The position numbers were made by a program, and so were the translations under genes. Under the pieces are notes generated by a model that was given only the letters and a program-made list of their open reading frames with translations, had not been told where the DNA came from and did not search any database. A DNA stretch of 12,369 nt from Clostridia bacterium (GTDB lineage: Bacteria > Bacillota_A > Clostridia > Oscillospirales > CAG-382), in the NCBI GenBank assembly GCA_017517985.1, contig JAFWWX010000300.1, positions 1-12,369 of the forward strand, written 5' to 3'. This document shows, piece after piece, positions 1 to 7,397 of this stretch; the first letter of the stretch is position 1, and each line of letters starts with the position of its first letter.

Positions 1-342
1 AAGCTGAAGATAAAGAATATTTGAGTCAAGAGAAAAATACTTATCTATAAGTGCTTTCCATTTATTTCTTTCGCTAAAGCTTCTTTTTGCGTATCCATAC
101 CCCGGAAGGTCAACAAGATATAAGGTTTTATCCACCTCATAATAGTTTATGGTTATCGTCTTTCCGGGCTCCGAGCTTACTCTTGCAAGGCTCTTTCTGC
201 CAAGAAGTTTGTTTATCAGCGATGACTTTCCCACATTTGACCGTCCGCAAAGTGCTATCTGCGGATAATGGGGAATTATCTTTCCGGGCAACTGTGAAAC
301 AAGACCCGCAGTCATAACAAGGGATACATTATTTAAATTCAC
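1..342 (-). CDS. engB: Ribosome-biogenesis GTPase EngB (YsxC/YihA), N-terminal part, cut by the window edge
   Basis: This is the first 114 codons of a TrmE-Era-EngA-EngB-Septin-like GTPase; the 3' end lies beyond base 1. Family members bind GTP and act in assembly of the large ribosomal subunit. Visible motifs are the G1 P-loop GRSNVGKSS (residues 33-41), the G2 region GKTITINYY (60-68) and G3 DLPGYGYAK (78-86), which together are diagnostic of EngB. The G4 (TKxD) motif is off the window. I chose a GTG start at 342: it is preceded by AAAGGA about 9 bases upstream, whereas the nearby ATG is in another frame and meets a stop after seven codons. It starts 25 bases after the lon stop with no terminator between, so it is very probably co-transcribed with lon, an arrangement known from other Firmicutes. 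Confidence 0.95.
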   Translation of the reverse strand, partial: MNLNNVSLVMTAGLVSQLPGKIIPHYPQIALCGRSNVGKSSLINKLLGRKSLARVSSEPGKTITINYYEVDKTLYLVDLPGYGYAKRSFSERNKWKALIDKYFSLDSNILYLQL

Positions 343-367
343 GGCTGTCCATCCTTTCTGTTGTGTT

Positions 368-2731
368 TTATTCTCTTAAAAGTGCGGTGTTAAGAACATC
401 TGATACATTTTCCGCATATACGAAGTTTATATTGTCAATAACCTGTCTGTCACATTCTTCGAGGTCAACCCTGTTTTCTGCAGGAATGATTATTGTCTTC
501 ATTCCGTGTTTATACGCTGCCATTGTCTTCTCACGAAGACCTCCTATCGGGAACACTCTGCCTGAAAGAGTAATTTCTCCTGTCATGGCAACATCTCCCC
601 TTACCTTTATGCCTGAAAGTTCCGACACGAGCGCTGTTACCATTGTTACTCCTGCACTTGGACCGTCCTTTGGTACTGCACCCTCAGGGAAATGGATATG
701 AATATCACGTTTTTTGTAAAACTCCGGATCGATACCTAAACCATCTGCGTTCTTTCTTATGTAGCTTACCGCAGCTCTTGCGGATTCCTTCATTACATCG
801 CCAAGACTTCCGGTAATTTCAACCTTTCCTGTTCCCTCCATTGAAAGGGTTTCCACCTGAAGCATTTCGCCTCCAAGTTCTGTCCACGCAAGACCGTTTA
901 CAATACCAACCTTCGGTGCAGTATCATCCTTCATATCACGGATTTTAGGATTTCCCAGATAATCCTTCACGTCCTTTTCAGTAACAGTATAGCTCTTTTT
1001 TTCTTCCTCTACAAGCTTTCTTGCAACCTTTCTGCAAAGTGCAGCCGCCTCTCTTTCGAGATTTCGCACACCGGATTCCTTTGTATAATGCTCAATGATT
1101 TCTTTTATTGCATCCTCTTTGACGCGAAGCTTGTTTCCGTTAAGTCCGTGACGGCGAAGCTCCTTTGGAAGAAGGTGATTTTTAAAAATACTAACCTTCT
1201 CCGTGAGAGTGTATGCCGGGAGCTTTATTATCTCCATTCTGTCAAGGAGAGGTCTTGGAACGGTATCAAGGGTATTTGCCGTTGCAATAAATATACAATC
1301 GGATATGTCAAAGGGGAATTCAACATAGTGATCTCTGAAGGTTTTGTTCTGGTCTACGTCGAGTACTTCAAGAAGTGCCGCCGCAGGGTCACCATGCATA
1401 TCCTTTGACATCTTGTCAATTTCATCAAGGAGCATTACGGGATTTTTTGTACCTACCTGCTTGAGTGCTGTTATTATTCTGCCCGGCATTGCCGCAACAT
1501 AGGTCTTTCTATGTCCTCTGATTTCCGCCTCATCTCTGATACCACCAAGGGACACTCTGACAAATTTTCTGTTCATCGCTCTTGCAACAGATCTTGCAAC
1601 AGAGGTCTTACCTACACCGGGAGGTCCTACAAGAAGAAGTATCTGTCCCTTGAGCTCCGGAGCAAGCTGTTTTACGGAAATATACTCAAGGATTCTGTCC
1701 TTTACCTTTGAAAGTGCATCGTGGTCTGCATCAAGTATTTTCTTTGCCTTATCAACTTCGAATCTGTCCTTGGTTTTATTATCCCACGGTAGCGCTGTGA
1801 CTGTATCTATATACTCTCTTATTACAGAGGATTCCGAGGAAATCGGAGGCATTCTGTTAAGCTTCAAAGCCTCTTTTTTCAGTGCCTTTTTAACTTCATC
1901 CGGACAGGCAGATTTTTTTATTCTGTCAACAATTGAGGAAACATCATCATCAGCCATCGGCTCGCCACCCGCACCGTAAGTATCATCATCAAGTCCAAGC
2001 TCAATTCCGATTACCTTCATCTGCTCACGCAAGAAATATTCTCTCTGATTTTTATCTATTCTATCCTTGACTTTAAGGTGGATTTCAAATTCCAACTTAA
2101 GGTATTCAAGCTCACGCACCATAGCCTCGTAGACAACATTAAGTCTCTTTACAGGATCTATGGTATCAAGAACTGCCTGCTTGTCGTCTCTGTCGTGAAG
2201 CACATTTGCCGCAACAAAGTCCGAAAGGAAATCTGGTGTATTTACCGACTGGATTGCCGTTATAAGCTCCGGTGAAAGCTTTGGCAGATATGCCAGCATT
2301 TGTTCAAAGGCTCTCTTGATATTACGGATTGTATTTTCAATCTTCAGGCCTGTTGCGTCTGTCATCTCTATCTTTTTTGCAAGTACAACGCCTCGAAGAT
2401 AGGGCTTGTCCTGAAGCTTTTCAGCAAGCTGTCCCCTGTCCGTTCCGTCAACTATTATTCTGTAGTTTCCGGATGGGAGCTTTGTCACCTGTCTTATTGT
2501 TGCTATGCATCCGATTTTTTCAACATTGTCAAGGCTCGGCTCGGCTTCCATAAGATCCTTTTGACCTGTCAGAAATACTTTTCCGCCAAAGGATGATGCC
2601 GCCTGCAATGCAAGTATTGACGGTTTTCTTCCAAGTTCAAAGCTTACCGGCATATTAGGGTATATTACAAGACCTCTCAGGGCTATAACAGGCAGTACCA
2701 GCCTTTCAACTTTCTCTATATATGATGCCAT
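368..2731 (-). CDS. lon: ATP-dependent Lon protease (LonA type)
   Basis: A cytosolic AAA+ serine protease of 787 residues, the usual length for LonA. It degrades misfolded and regulatory proteins. Domains in order: N-terminal LON substrate-binding domain (about 10-205), a helical linker with a short acidic insert near 248-263, the AAA+ module with Walker A GPPGVGKT (369-376) and Walker B VMLLDEID (432-439), then the protease domain. The catalytic dyad is Ser692 in PKDGPSAG and Lys735 in GGLREK. The 43-residue spacing equals that in E. coli Lon (S679/K722), so the enzyme should be active. The ATG at 2731 has AAAGGA about 10 bases upstream. It has its own promoter candidate in the gap behind clpX and is followed closely by engB. 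No CtsR or CIRCE site is visible upstream. Confidence 0.98.
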   Translation of the reverse strand: MASYIEKVERLVLPVIALRGLVIYPNMPVSFELGRKPSILALQAASSFGGKVFLTGQKDLMEAEPSLDNVEKIGCIATIRQVTKLPSGNYRIIVDGTDRGQLAEKLQDKPYLRGVVLAKKIEMTDATGLKIENTIRNIKRAFEQMLAYLPKLSPELITAIQSVNTPDFLSDFVAANVLHDRDDKQAVLDTIDPVKRLNVVYEAMVRELEYLKLEFEIHLKVKDRIDKNQREYFLREQMKVIGIELGLDDDTYGAGGEPMADDDVSSIVDRIKKSACPDEVKKALKKEALKLNRMPPISSESSVIREYIDTVTALPWDNKTKDRFEVDKAKKILDADHDALSKVKDRILEYISVKQLAPELKGQILLLVGPPGVGKTSVARSVARAMNRKFVRVSLGGIRDEAEIRGHRKTYVAAMPGRIITALKQVGTKNPVMLLDEIDKMSKDMHGDPAAALLEVLDVDQNKTFRDHYVEFPFDISDCIFIATANTLDTVPRPLLDRMEIIKLPAYTLTEKVSIFKNHLLPKELRRHGLNGNKLRVKEDAIKEIIEHYTKESGVRNLEREAAALCRKVARKLVEEEKKSYTVTEKDVKDYLGNPKIRDMKDDTAPKVGIVNGLAWTELGGEMLQVETLSMEGTGKVEITGSLGDVMKESARAAVSYIRKNADGLGIDPEFYKKRDIHIHFPEGAVPKDGPSAGVTMVTALVSELSGIKVRGDVAMTGEITLSGRVFPIGGLREKTMAAYKHGMKTIIIPAENRVDLEECDRQVIDNINFVYAENVSDVLNTALLRE

Positions 2732-2819
2732 TATTTTGTATTCCTTTCAAACAAAGCAAGGATTAATATTACTGATTTATCACTTTTCAAAATGTTCAGG
2801 ATAAAATGCTTCAATCTGT

Positions 2820-2848
2820 ATTATAACAGAACAATCGACAAAATTCCA
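2820..2848 (-). promoter_or_regulatory. Candidate sigma-A promoter of lon with extended -10
   Basis: On the minus strand a perfect TATAAT (2820-2825) is preceded by TGT, giving an extended -10 (TGnTATAAT). Seventeen bases upstream lies only a poor -35 (TGGAAT, 2843-2848). The region between holds TTTTGTCGA, a near match to a Spo0A box. The predicted transcription start is near 2813, giving a leader of about 80 bases. The weak -35 plus a possible activator site in its place suggests an activated promoter; that is inference. The motif block is repeated upstream of the orphan membrane gene. Confidence 0.6.
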
Positions 2849-2914
2849 TAGCATTTTACCATAATTGATATAATGTTTACATTTCGTACTATATTAAATC
2901 CCATTACAACATTA

Positions 2915-2931
2915 TTCGACAACATTCGACA
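2915..2931 (-). promoter_or_regulatory. Tandem TGTCGAA boxes resembling Spo0A binding sites
   Basis: Two perfect minus-strand TGTCGAA heptamers (2925-2931 and 2915-2921) stand in direct orientation, exactly 10 bp apart, with three bases between. The Spo0A box of spore-forming Firmicutes is TGNCGAA, and Spo0A binds such boxes head to tail one helical turn apart. They lie about 100 bases upstream of the predicted lon start. The downstream copy could also act as the -35 (TTGTCG) of a second weak promoter with TTTAAT (2893-2898) after an 18-base spacer. The repeats are seen directly; the Spo0A link is inference. Confidence 0.4.
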
Positions 2932-2992
2932 AATTATATTACAACTCTTTAATTATATTGTTATCAGTATTTGTTACGGCTATATATAATTA

Positions 2993-3116
2993 AGGAACTG
3001 TAGCAAAATTTGCAAAACGCACAAAATAAGGGAACAACACTCAGGTCGTTCCCTACAAACATTTGTTGCTTTTATACAATACATAGGCTGTAACAATTAA
3101 TTTTGCTACAGCCCCT
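2993..3116. mobile_element. MITE-like inverted-repeat element, 124 bp, flanked by TA
   Basis: The ends are imperfect terminal inverted repeats. The left end AGGAACTGTAGCAAAATT (2993-3010) matches the reverse complement of 3099-3116 at 16 of 18 positions. Both ends are directly flanked by TA (2991-2992 and 3117-3118), as expected of an IS630/Tc1-type target duplication, although TA is common in such AT-rich DNA. There is no open reading frame inside. The interior holds two hairpins: AGGGAAC/GTTCCCT (3029-3054) and GGCTGTA/TACAGCC (3086-3113). A non-autonomous transposon relic inserted immediately behind clpX fits best. A folded intergenic repeat of another type is the alternative, and the parent transposase family is not determined. 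Confidence 0.55.
3029..3054 (-). terminator. Internal hairpin of the repeat element, possible terminator behind clpX
   Basis: On the minus strand AGGGAACGAC pairs with GTTGTTCCCT (10 bp with one G-U pair, 6-base loop), followed by TATTTTG. It lies about 70 bases after the clpX stop and could end the clpPX transcript. The U-tract is short and interrupted, so efficiency is doubtful. Confidence 0.4.
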
Positions 3117-3124
3117 TATAGATA

Positions 3125-4423
3125 CTATACTGCTTTCTTTTCTTCCTCTTTGAAAACAACGACCGGCTGTGCCTTGTTTTCCACGACATCCTTTGTTATG
3201 ACAACCTTTTCCGCGTCTGTCATTGACGGAACATCATACATAATACCATTCATCATTTTCTCGGTTATTGCACGAAGACCTCTTGCACCGGTTTTTCTCT
3301 CGTATGCAAGACCTGCAACAGCCTCAAGGGCATCTTTTTCAAACTCAAGTTCAACTCCGTCCATCGAGAACAGCTTTTTATACTGCTTTACAAGGGAGTT
3401 TTTGGGCTCTGTAAGTATCTTTACAAGCGCGTCCTTATCAAGAGGCTCAAGTGCCGTGATAACAGGGATTCTTCCCACAAGCTCAGGAATAAGTCCGTAC
3501 TTTACAAGATCGTGTGCCTGAAGTGACTTGAGAATATCTCCTCCTGTCTTTTCCTGTTTACCCATAACCTCGGCACCAAATCCTATACCCTGCTTTCCTG
3601 CACGCTCGGCTATTATACTCTCAATTCCGTCAAATGCACCGCCGCAAATAAAAAGAATATTTGAAGTATCTATCTGGATAAACTCCTGGCCGGGGTGTTT
3701 TCTACCACCCTGAGGAGGTACATTTGCAACAGTACCCTCAAGTATTTTCAGAAGTGCCTGCTGAACACCCTCTCCGGATACATCTCTTGTAATTGAACGG
3801 TTTTCGCTTCGTCTGGAAATCTTATCTATTTCATCTATATAGATAATTCCCCTCTGTGCCTTTTCAACATCAAAATCCGCCGCCTGAATAAGACGAAGAA
3901 GGATGTTTTCAACATCCTCTCCCACATATCCTGCCTCGGTAAGAGTTGTTGCATCGGCAATTGCAAAGGGAACCTTCAGCATTTTTGCAAGGTTCTGTGC
4001 AAGAAAAGTCTTTCCTACGCCGGTAGGTCCAAGAAGCAGAACATTGCTCTTCTGGATTTCAATATCCTCATCGGCAGCTTCTCCGTTTTTACCTTTTTTA
4101 CCCTTTGTATTCTGCTTTGAAAGGATTCTCTTATAGTGGTTATAAACTGCAACCGCCAGAGATTTTTTTGCCGCATCCTGACCTATTACATACTTATCGA
4201 GATGCTCTTTAATTTCGTGGGGTTTTGGCAGAGATTCATAGGTGAGCTTATCACTTTCGCCATCTTTTGGAAGTCCTGTTTCTCTGTACTGTTCAAGGAT
4301 GTTGTTACAAAGATCAACACAATCCTCGCAGATATTTACTCCACCGGGTCCTTTGATTAAATTTTTTACCTCCTGTTCGCTTCTTCCACAGAAGGAACAG
4401 GTGATTTTCTTATCTGTTGGCAT
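3125..4423 (-). CDS. clpX: ATP-dependent Clp protease ATP-binding subunit ClpX
   Basis: A 432-residue hexameric AAA+ unfoldase that recognises substrates and feeds them into ClpP. The N-terminal zinc-binding domain has its four cysteines at 9, 12, 32 and 35. The AAA+ core has Walker A GPTGVGKT (132-139), pore loop GYVG (165-168), Walker B IIYIDEID (193-200), the RKH pore loop (241-243), the IGF tripeptide that docks on ClpP (280-282), arginine finger Arg318 and sensor-2 Arg381 in GARGLR. All key residues are present. The acidic/lysine stretch at 103-121 is a variable linker. The ATG follows clpP by 18 bases with GGAG just upstream, so the two are one operon and clpX probably relies on clpP transcription. 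The stop lies only 6 bases from the flanking TA of the downstream MITE-like element. Confidence 0.98.
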   Translation of the reverse strand: MPTDKKITCSFCGRSEQEVKNLIKGPGGVNICEDCVDLCNNILEQYRETGLPKDGESDKLTYESLPKPHEIKEHLDKYVIGQDAAKKSLAVAVYNHYKRILSKQNTKGKKGKNGEAADEDIEIQKSNVLLLGPTGVGKTFLAQNLAKMLKVPFAIADATTLTEAGYVGEDVENILLRLIQAADFDVEKAQRGIIYIDEIDKISRRSENRSITRDVSGEGVQQALLKILEGTVANVPPQGGRKHPGQEFIQIDTSNILFICGGAFDGIESIIAERAGKQGIGFGAEVMGKQEKTGGDILKSLQAHDLVKYGLIPELVGRIPVITALEPLDKDALVKILTEPKNSLVKQYKKLFSMDGVELEFEKDALEAVAGLAYERKTGARGLRAITEKMMNGIMYDVPSMTDAEKVVITKDVVENKAQPVVVFKEEEKKAV

Positions 4424-4441
4424 ATTTTGCTTGCTCCAATT

Positions 4442-5026
4442 TTATATTCTCTTATCAACAATCTTATCAATAAGACCGTATTCAAGTGCCTGCTGGGCTG
4501 TGAGGAAGTTATCTCTGTCTGTATCAAGGCAAACCTGTTCGTAGGTCTTACCTGTCTGTTCGGCAAGGATTCTGTTCATCTTCTCCTTGATTCTGAGAAT
4601 ATGCTCTGCGTGAATCTTAATGTCAGATGCCTGTCCCTGCATACCGCCAAGAGGCTGATGAATCATAATTTCGCTGTTGGGAAGTGAAAATCTCTTACCC
4701 TTTGCTCCGGAAGAAAGTAGGAATGCTCCCATGCTTGCTGCCATACCTATGCAAATTGTAGATACATCACACTTAATAAAGTTCATTGTGTCGTAAATTG
4801 CCATACCTGCCGAGATTGAGCCTCCGGGGCTGTTTATATAAAGGCATATATCCTTATCGGGATCCTTTGACTCAAGGTAAAGAAGCTGTGCCACAACAAG
4901 AGATGCTGTTGTATCATTCACCTCGTCAGCAAGAAATATAATTCTGTCATTGAGAAGTCTTGAGTAAATATCATAGGATCTTTCTCCTCTGCCTTCCTGT
5001 TCTACTACCATTGGTACAAGTGCCAT
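4442..5026 (-). CDS. clpP: ATP-dependent Clp protease proteolytic subunit ClpP
   Basis: A 194-residue serine peptidase (MEROPS S14) that forms the tetradecameric chamber of ClpXP. The catalytic triad is Ser98 in GMAASMGA, His123 in MIHQPLGG and Asp172 in DRDNF. The length and the mature N-terminus [10 protein letters not shown], with a very short propeptide, are typical for the family. The ATG at 5026 has AAAGGA 7 bases upstream. clpX follows in the same direction 18 bases later. Upstream is a 192-base gap with a G/C hairpin and a weak promoter candidate, separating clpP from the orphan membrane gene. Confidence 0.98.
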   Translation of the reverse strand: MALVPMVVEQEGRGERSYDIYSRLLNDRIIFLADEVNDTTASLVVAQLLYLESKDPDKDICLYINSPGGSISAGMAIYDTMNFIKCDVSTICIGMAASMGAFLLSSGAKGKRFSLPNSEIMIHQPLGGMQGQASDIKIHAEHILRIKEKMNRILAEQTGKTYEQVCLDTDRDNFLTAQQALEYGLIDKIVDKRI

Positions 5027-5065
5027 AATAAATCATTCCTTTCGTTATATATTAACTTTAAACCT

Positions 5066-5100
5066 AAAAGGGGGGTGTAGAAAAATTGTACTCCCCTTTT
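5066..5100 (-). terminator. Hairpin with AAAAGGGG/CCCCTTTT stem in the clpP leader
   Basis: AAAAGGGG (5066-5073) pairs with CCCCTTTT (5093-5100); further pairing inside is possible, mostly through G-U pairs when read on the plus strand. Read on the minus strand it ends in TTTT and lies after the membrane gene and 40 bases before clpP. It may terminate the membrane gene, attenuate clpP read-through, or sit at the 5' end of a clpP transcript. The sequence alone does not decide. Confidence 0.5.
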
Positions 5101-5102
5101 AT

Positions 5103-5132
5103 ATTATTCCAAATTTTTCCCTGTATAATCAA
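5103..5132 (-). promoter_or_regulatory. Weak promoter candidate for clpP-clpX
   Basis: On the minus strand TTGATT (5127-5132) and AATAAT (5103-5108) are separated by 18 bases. The match is moderate (4 of 6 and 5 of 6). The predicted start would fall in or just before the 5066-5100 hairpin. Other AT-rich hexamers nearby make this choice uncertain. Confidence 0.25.
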
Positions 5133-5218
5133 ACCGTAAGTGTAATTTCACTATCATATTAGGGATGTACGATTTAGATGCAAATTGTTTTTTCGCAGTA
5201 GTTCATATAAAGTTAAGA

Positions 5219-5626
5219 CTAAAAATTTTTATTTATTTTCTTGTCTATACGCCTAATTTCTATAAATTGCAATACAATTAAAACAATATGCATTATTAGT
5301 GAAATTATCGAAAGAACTTCACCCAGATTGCACATAAAATCATTTTCAATCAACCCGAAAAACATTCGAGTAGATAATTCATCAGCATCAGGAAAAAGAA
5401 TATTGCTCACCATGTATGTTATACAAAACATATAATTATACAACCGTATCTTTTTATATGTTGAATAATTAGACGCAACTACGCAAACCGCAAACACAAT
5501 CAAAGCATGCACAAAAGGAATTAACAACATTAAACAAAATAATCTCATAAAGCCAAAATTCATAAGCCAAGATATCGCCACTATCAAAATTGATATAAAC
5601 GATAACAATATCATTTTTGCTTTCAT
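5219..5626 (-). CDS. Unrecognised small membrane protein (four predicted helices)
   Basis: I do not recognise a family. The protein is 135 residues with four hydrophobic segments at about 4-22, 28-52, 62-78 and 101-124, a short polar loop with FPDADE (78-83), and a basic C-terminal tail RRIDKKINKNF. This predicts an integral membrane protein without a cleaved signal peptide. I start it at 5626 because that ATG follows AAAGGAGAAAGGAAATAATC, a strong ribosome binding site; the frame runs open 18 codons further upstream, but no ribosome binding site supports starting there. The DNA is far more AT-rich than its neighbours (48 G+C in bases 5221-5400, about 27 percent, against about 40 percent in sampled stretches of lon and tig). 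It lies between tig and clpP, normally adjacent, and has its own promoter and flanking hairpins. Horizontal acquisition or a fast-evolving lineage-specific gene are both possible. Confidence 0.7.
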   Translation of the reverse strand: MKAKMILLSFISILIVAISWLMNFGFMRLFCLMLLIPFVHALIVFAVCVVASNYSTYKKIRLYNYMFCITYMVSNILFPDADELSTRMFFGLIENDFMCNLGEVLSIISLIMHIVLIVLQFIEIRRIDKKINKNF

Positions 5627-5654
5627 GATTATTTCCTTTCTCCTTTTGTCAATT

Positions 5655-5661
5655 TTCGACA
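5655..5661 (-). promoter_or_regulatory. TGTCGAA box in the leader of the membrane gene
   Basis: A perfect minus-strand TGTCGAA lies 28 bases upstream of the membrane-gene start and downstream of its predicted transcription start. A second perfect copy (5710-5716) lies inside the promoter. Resemblance to a Spo0A box (TGNCGAA) is seen; function is inferred. Single copies also occur by chance within tig and the phosphoesterase gene. Confidence 0.25.
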
Positions 5662-5695
5662 TCATTACTAAAACCATCAAAAGTCAAACTCAAGA

Positions 5696-5722
5696 ATTAT
5701 ATTTCTCGATTCGACAAAATTC
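5696..5722 (-). promoter_or_regulatory. Candidate promoter of the membrane gene, same architecture as the lon promoter
   Basis: On the minus strand GAATTTTGTCGA (5711-5722) is followed by nine bases and a perfect TATAAT (5696-5701). The lon promoter has the identical 12-mer, the identical 9-base gap and the identical -10. There is no good -35 hexamer at 17 bases, so the 12-mer, which carries a TGTCGAA box here, may substitute for it as an activator site. The predicted start is near 5689, giving a leader of about 60 bases. Confidence 0.5.
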
Positions 5723-5742
5723 TCACGGCTCTAAAAGACGCA

Positions 5743-5778
5743 ATTCCACTGTTGCCAAATAATCAACAACAGTGGAAT
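5743..5778 (-). terminator. Rho-independent terminator of tig
   Basis: A perfect 12-bp stem, ATTCCACTGTTG (5743-5754) with CAACAGTGGAAT (5767-5778), encloses a 12-base loop. It lies 20 bases after the tig stop. On the minus strand it is followed by TGCGTCTTTT, a modest U-tract. It should separate tig from the membrane gene and clpPX. Confidence 0.75.
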
Positions 5779-5797
5779 CGTTATTTATCTTTGTGAA

Positions 5798-7243
5798 TTA
5801 TTCGGCGTCTGTCTTGGGTTCTTCTTCAGCCTTTGTTTCTTCTGTCTTCTTCTTTCTGGGAGCTCTCTTCTTGGGAGCAGGCTTCTTTTCTTCGGTTTCT
5901 TCCTTTGCAGCCTGTGCCTTTGCTTCTTCCTCTGCCTGAAGTTCTGCAGCAGTTACAGTCTTTTCTGTTACCTTTGCAGCTGCCTTTACTATGTCAAACG
6001 CCTTGATGGACTGAACTTCTTCTTCAAGGTTTTCAGAAGGCAAGCTCTTCTTAACCTCTTCAACCTTCATATTGTAAGCGTTTGCAATTTCTTCGTATCT
6101 CTTTTCAACATCTTCTGCAGTTGCTTTGATTGCCTCTGCCTTGATGATTTCTTCAAGTGCGAGGTTCTTCTTAACATTTACTTCAGCTATAGCTCTGTAC
6201 TGCTGTTTGATGCTGTCAAGTGTCATACCTGTGTACTGGATGAGCATATCAAGGCTGAGTCCCTGCTGACGGAGGTTAAGGTCGTATTCACGAACGAGAA
6301 GTTCAACTTCCTTATCGTACATAACAGTAGGAATTTCAGCTTCAACAAGCTTTGCAAGCTCTTCGGAAAGGTCAGCGGAGAGTCTTCTGTCAGCCTCGTC
6401 TGCATTTCTCTTTTCCATCTTTGCACGGATATCTGCCTTATATTCAGCAATAGTATCAAATTCGGAAGCATCCTTTGCAAACTCGTCATCAAGTTCGGGA
6501 AGCTCTTCCTTTTCAATCTTGTGGAGAATTACCTTGAACTGAGCGTCCTTGCCCTTGAGTTCTTCTGCGTGGTATTCTTCAGGGAACTTAACATCAATTT
6601 CAAAAGCTTCATCAGAAACGGACTTGCCTACGATCTGATCTTCAAAGCCGGGGATGAACGCACCGGAGCCGAGTGTGAGCTTATGACCTTCAGCCTTTCC
6701 ACCTGCAAAAGGAACACCATCAACAAAGCCTTCGTAGTCGATTGTTGTAATGTCTCCGTTTTCAGCTGCTCTGTCTGTTACTTCAATTGTTCTTGCATAT
6801 CTCTTCTGAACATTTGCAAGTTCTGCATCAACCTGTGCGTCTTCGACAGATACAGTTGTCTTTGTAGCCTTAATTCCCTTATATTCGCCAAGCTTTACAT
6901 CAGGTCTTCTTGTGAATGTAACCTTAACAATTACGCCTTCTTCATTCTCAAAATCAACATCAGAGATTTCGGGAGTAGCAACAGGCTTGAATCCACATTC
7001 AGCGATAGCAGCATCAGCCTTTGCAGGAGCGATTGAGTTAAGTGCGGATTCAAAGAACACGCCCTTACCGTACATCTTTTCGATGATAGCTCTGGGAGCT
7101 TTGCCCTTTCTGAAGCCGGGAATCTGGATTTTCTTAACTTCCTTCTTATAAGCTTCATTTACTGCCTTGTTAAATTCTTCTCTTTCAATAAGCAGTGTTA
7201 CTTCAACTGTGTTTACTGCAGTTTCCTGTGTGTTCTTAAGCAT
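5798..7243 (-). CDS. tig: Trigger factor, ribosome-associated chaperone and prolyl isomerase, with basic C-terminal tail
   Basis: It binds the ribosome exit tunnel and folds nascent chains. The 481 residues comprise the N-terminal ribosome-binding domain with GFRKGKAPR (43-51), matching the E. coli GFRKGK loop at the same position; an FKBP-type prolyl isomerase domain at about 155-240 (DYEGFVDGVPFAGGKAEGH, then LGSGAFIPGFE); and the helical arm/C-terminal domain to about 430. The final 50 residues are a low-complexity tail rich in Ala, Glu, Lys and Pro, including KKPAPKKRAPRKKK (453-466). This makes the protein roughly 30-50 residues longer than usual. The ATG at 7243 follows GGAGG by about 6 bases. 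It is monocistronic by sequence: its own promoter upstream and a strong terminator after it. Confidence 0.97.
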   Translation of the reverse strand: MLKNTQETAVNTVEVTLLIEREEFNKAVNEAYKKEVKKIQIPGFRKGKAPRAIIEKMYGKGVFFESALNSIAPAKADAAIAECGFKPVATPEISDVDFENEEGVIVKVTFTRRPDVKLGEYKGIKATKTTVSVEDAQVDAELANVQKRYARTIEVTDRAAENGDITTIDYEGFVDGVPFAGGKAEGHKLTLGSGAFIPGFEDQIVGKSVSDEAFEIDVKFPEEYHAEELKGKDAQFKVILHKIEKEELPELDDEFAKDASEFDTIAEYKADIRAKMEKRNADEADRRLSADLSEELAKLVEAEIPTVMYDKEVELLVREYDLNLRQQGLSLDMLIQYTGMTLDSIKQQYRAIAEVNVKKNLALEEIIKAEAIKATAEDVEKRYEEIANAYNMKVEEVKKSLPSENLEEEVQSIKAFDIVKAAAKVTEKTVTAAELQAEEEAKAQAAKEETEEKKPAPKKRAPRKKKTEETKAEEEPKTDAE

Positions 7244-7326
7244 TTTTATTCCTCCGTAATGTCTCCGGATTTTACCGGATACAATAATAATATACTGAAT
7301 ATATAACTATTCACGTTATCTATTTT

Positions 7327-7354
7327 ATTTTACACTTTTTTTCAAATATGTCAA
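7327..7354 (-). promoter_or_regulatory. Sigma-A promoter of tig
   Basis: On the minus strand a perfect TTGACA (7349-7354) and TAAAAT (7327-7332) are separated by 16 bases. The predicted start is near 7320, leaving a leader of about 75 bases. That leader contains a small TCCGG/CCGGA hairpin (7264-7279) just upstream of the ribosome binding site. This is the clearest promoter in the window. Confidence 0.75.
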
Positions 7355-7397
7355 GGGTTTTTCCGATAAATCGTTATCTTGCACAACCTTTACATTG

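Noticed and set aside
1578..1605. Short tandem direct repeat (CTTGCAACAGA twice) inside lon
   Set aside because: It encodes the SVARSVARA helix just after Walker A, a normal feature of Lon proteins, not a repeat element.
5627..5680. Upstream extension of the small membrane protein (18 extra codons)
   Set aside because: The strong ribosome binding site lies inside this extension and points to the ATG at 5626.
6521..7036. Plus-strand frame of 171 codons opposite tig
   Set aside because: Cysteine- and asparagine-rich translation typical of an antisense shadow; tig on the other strand is unambiguous.
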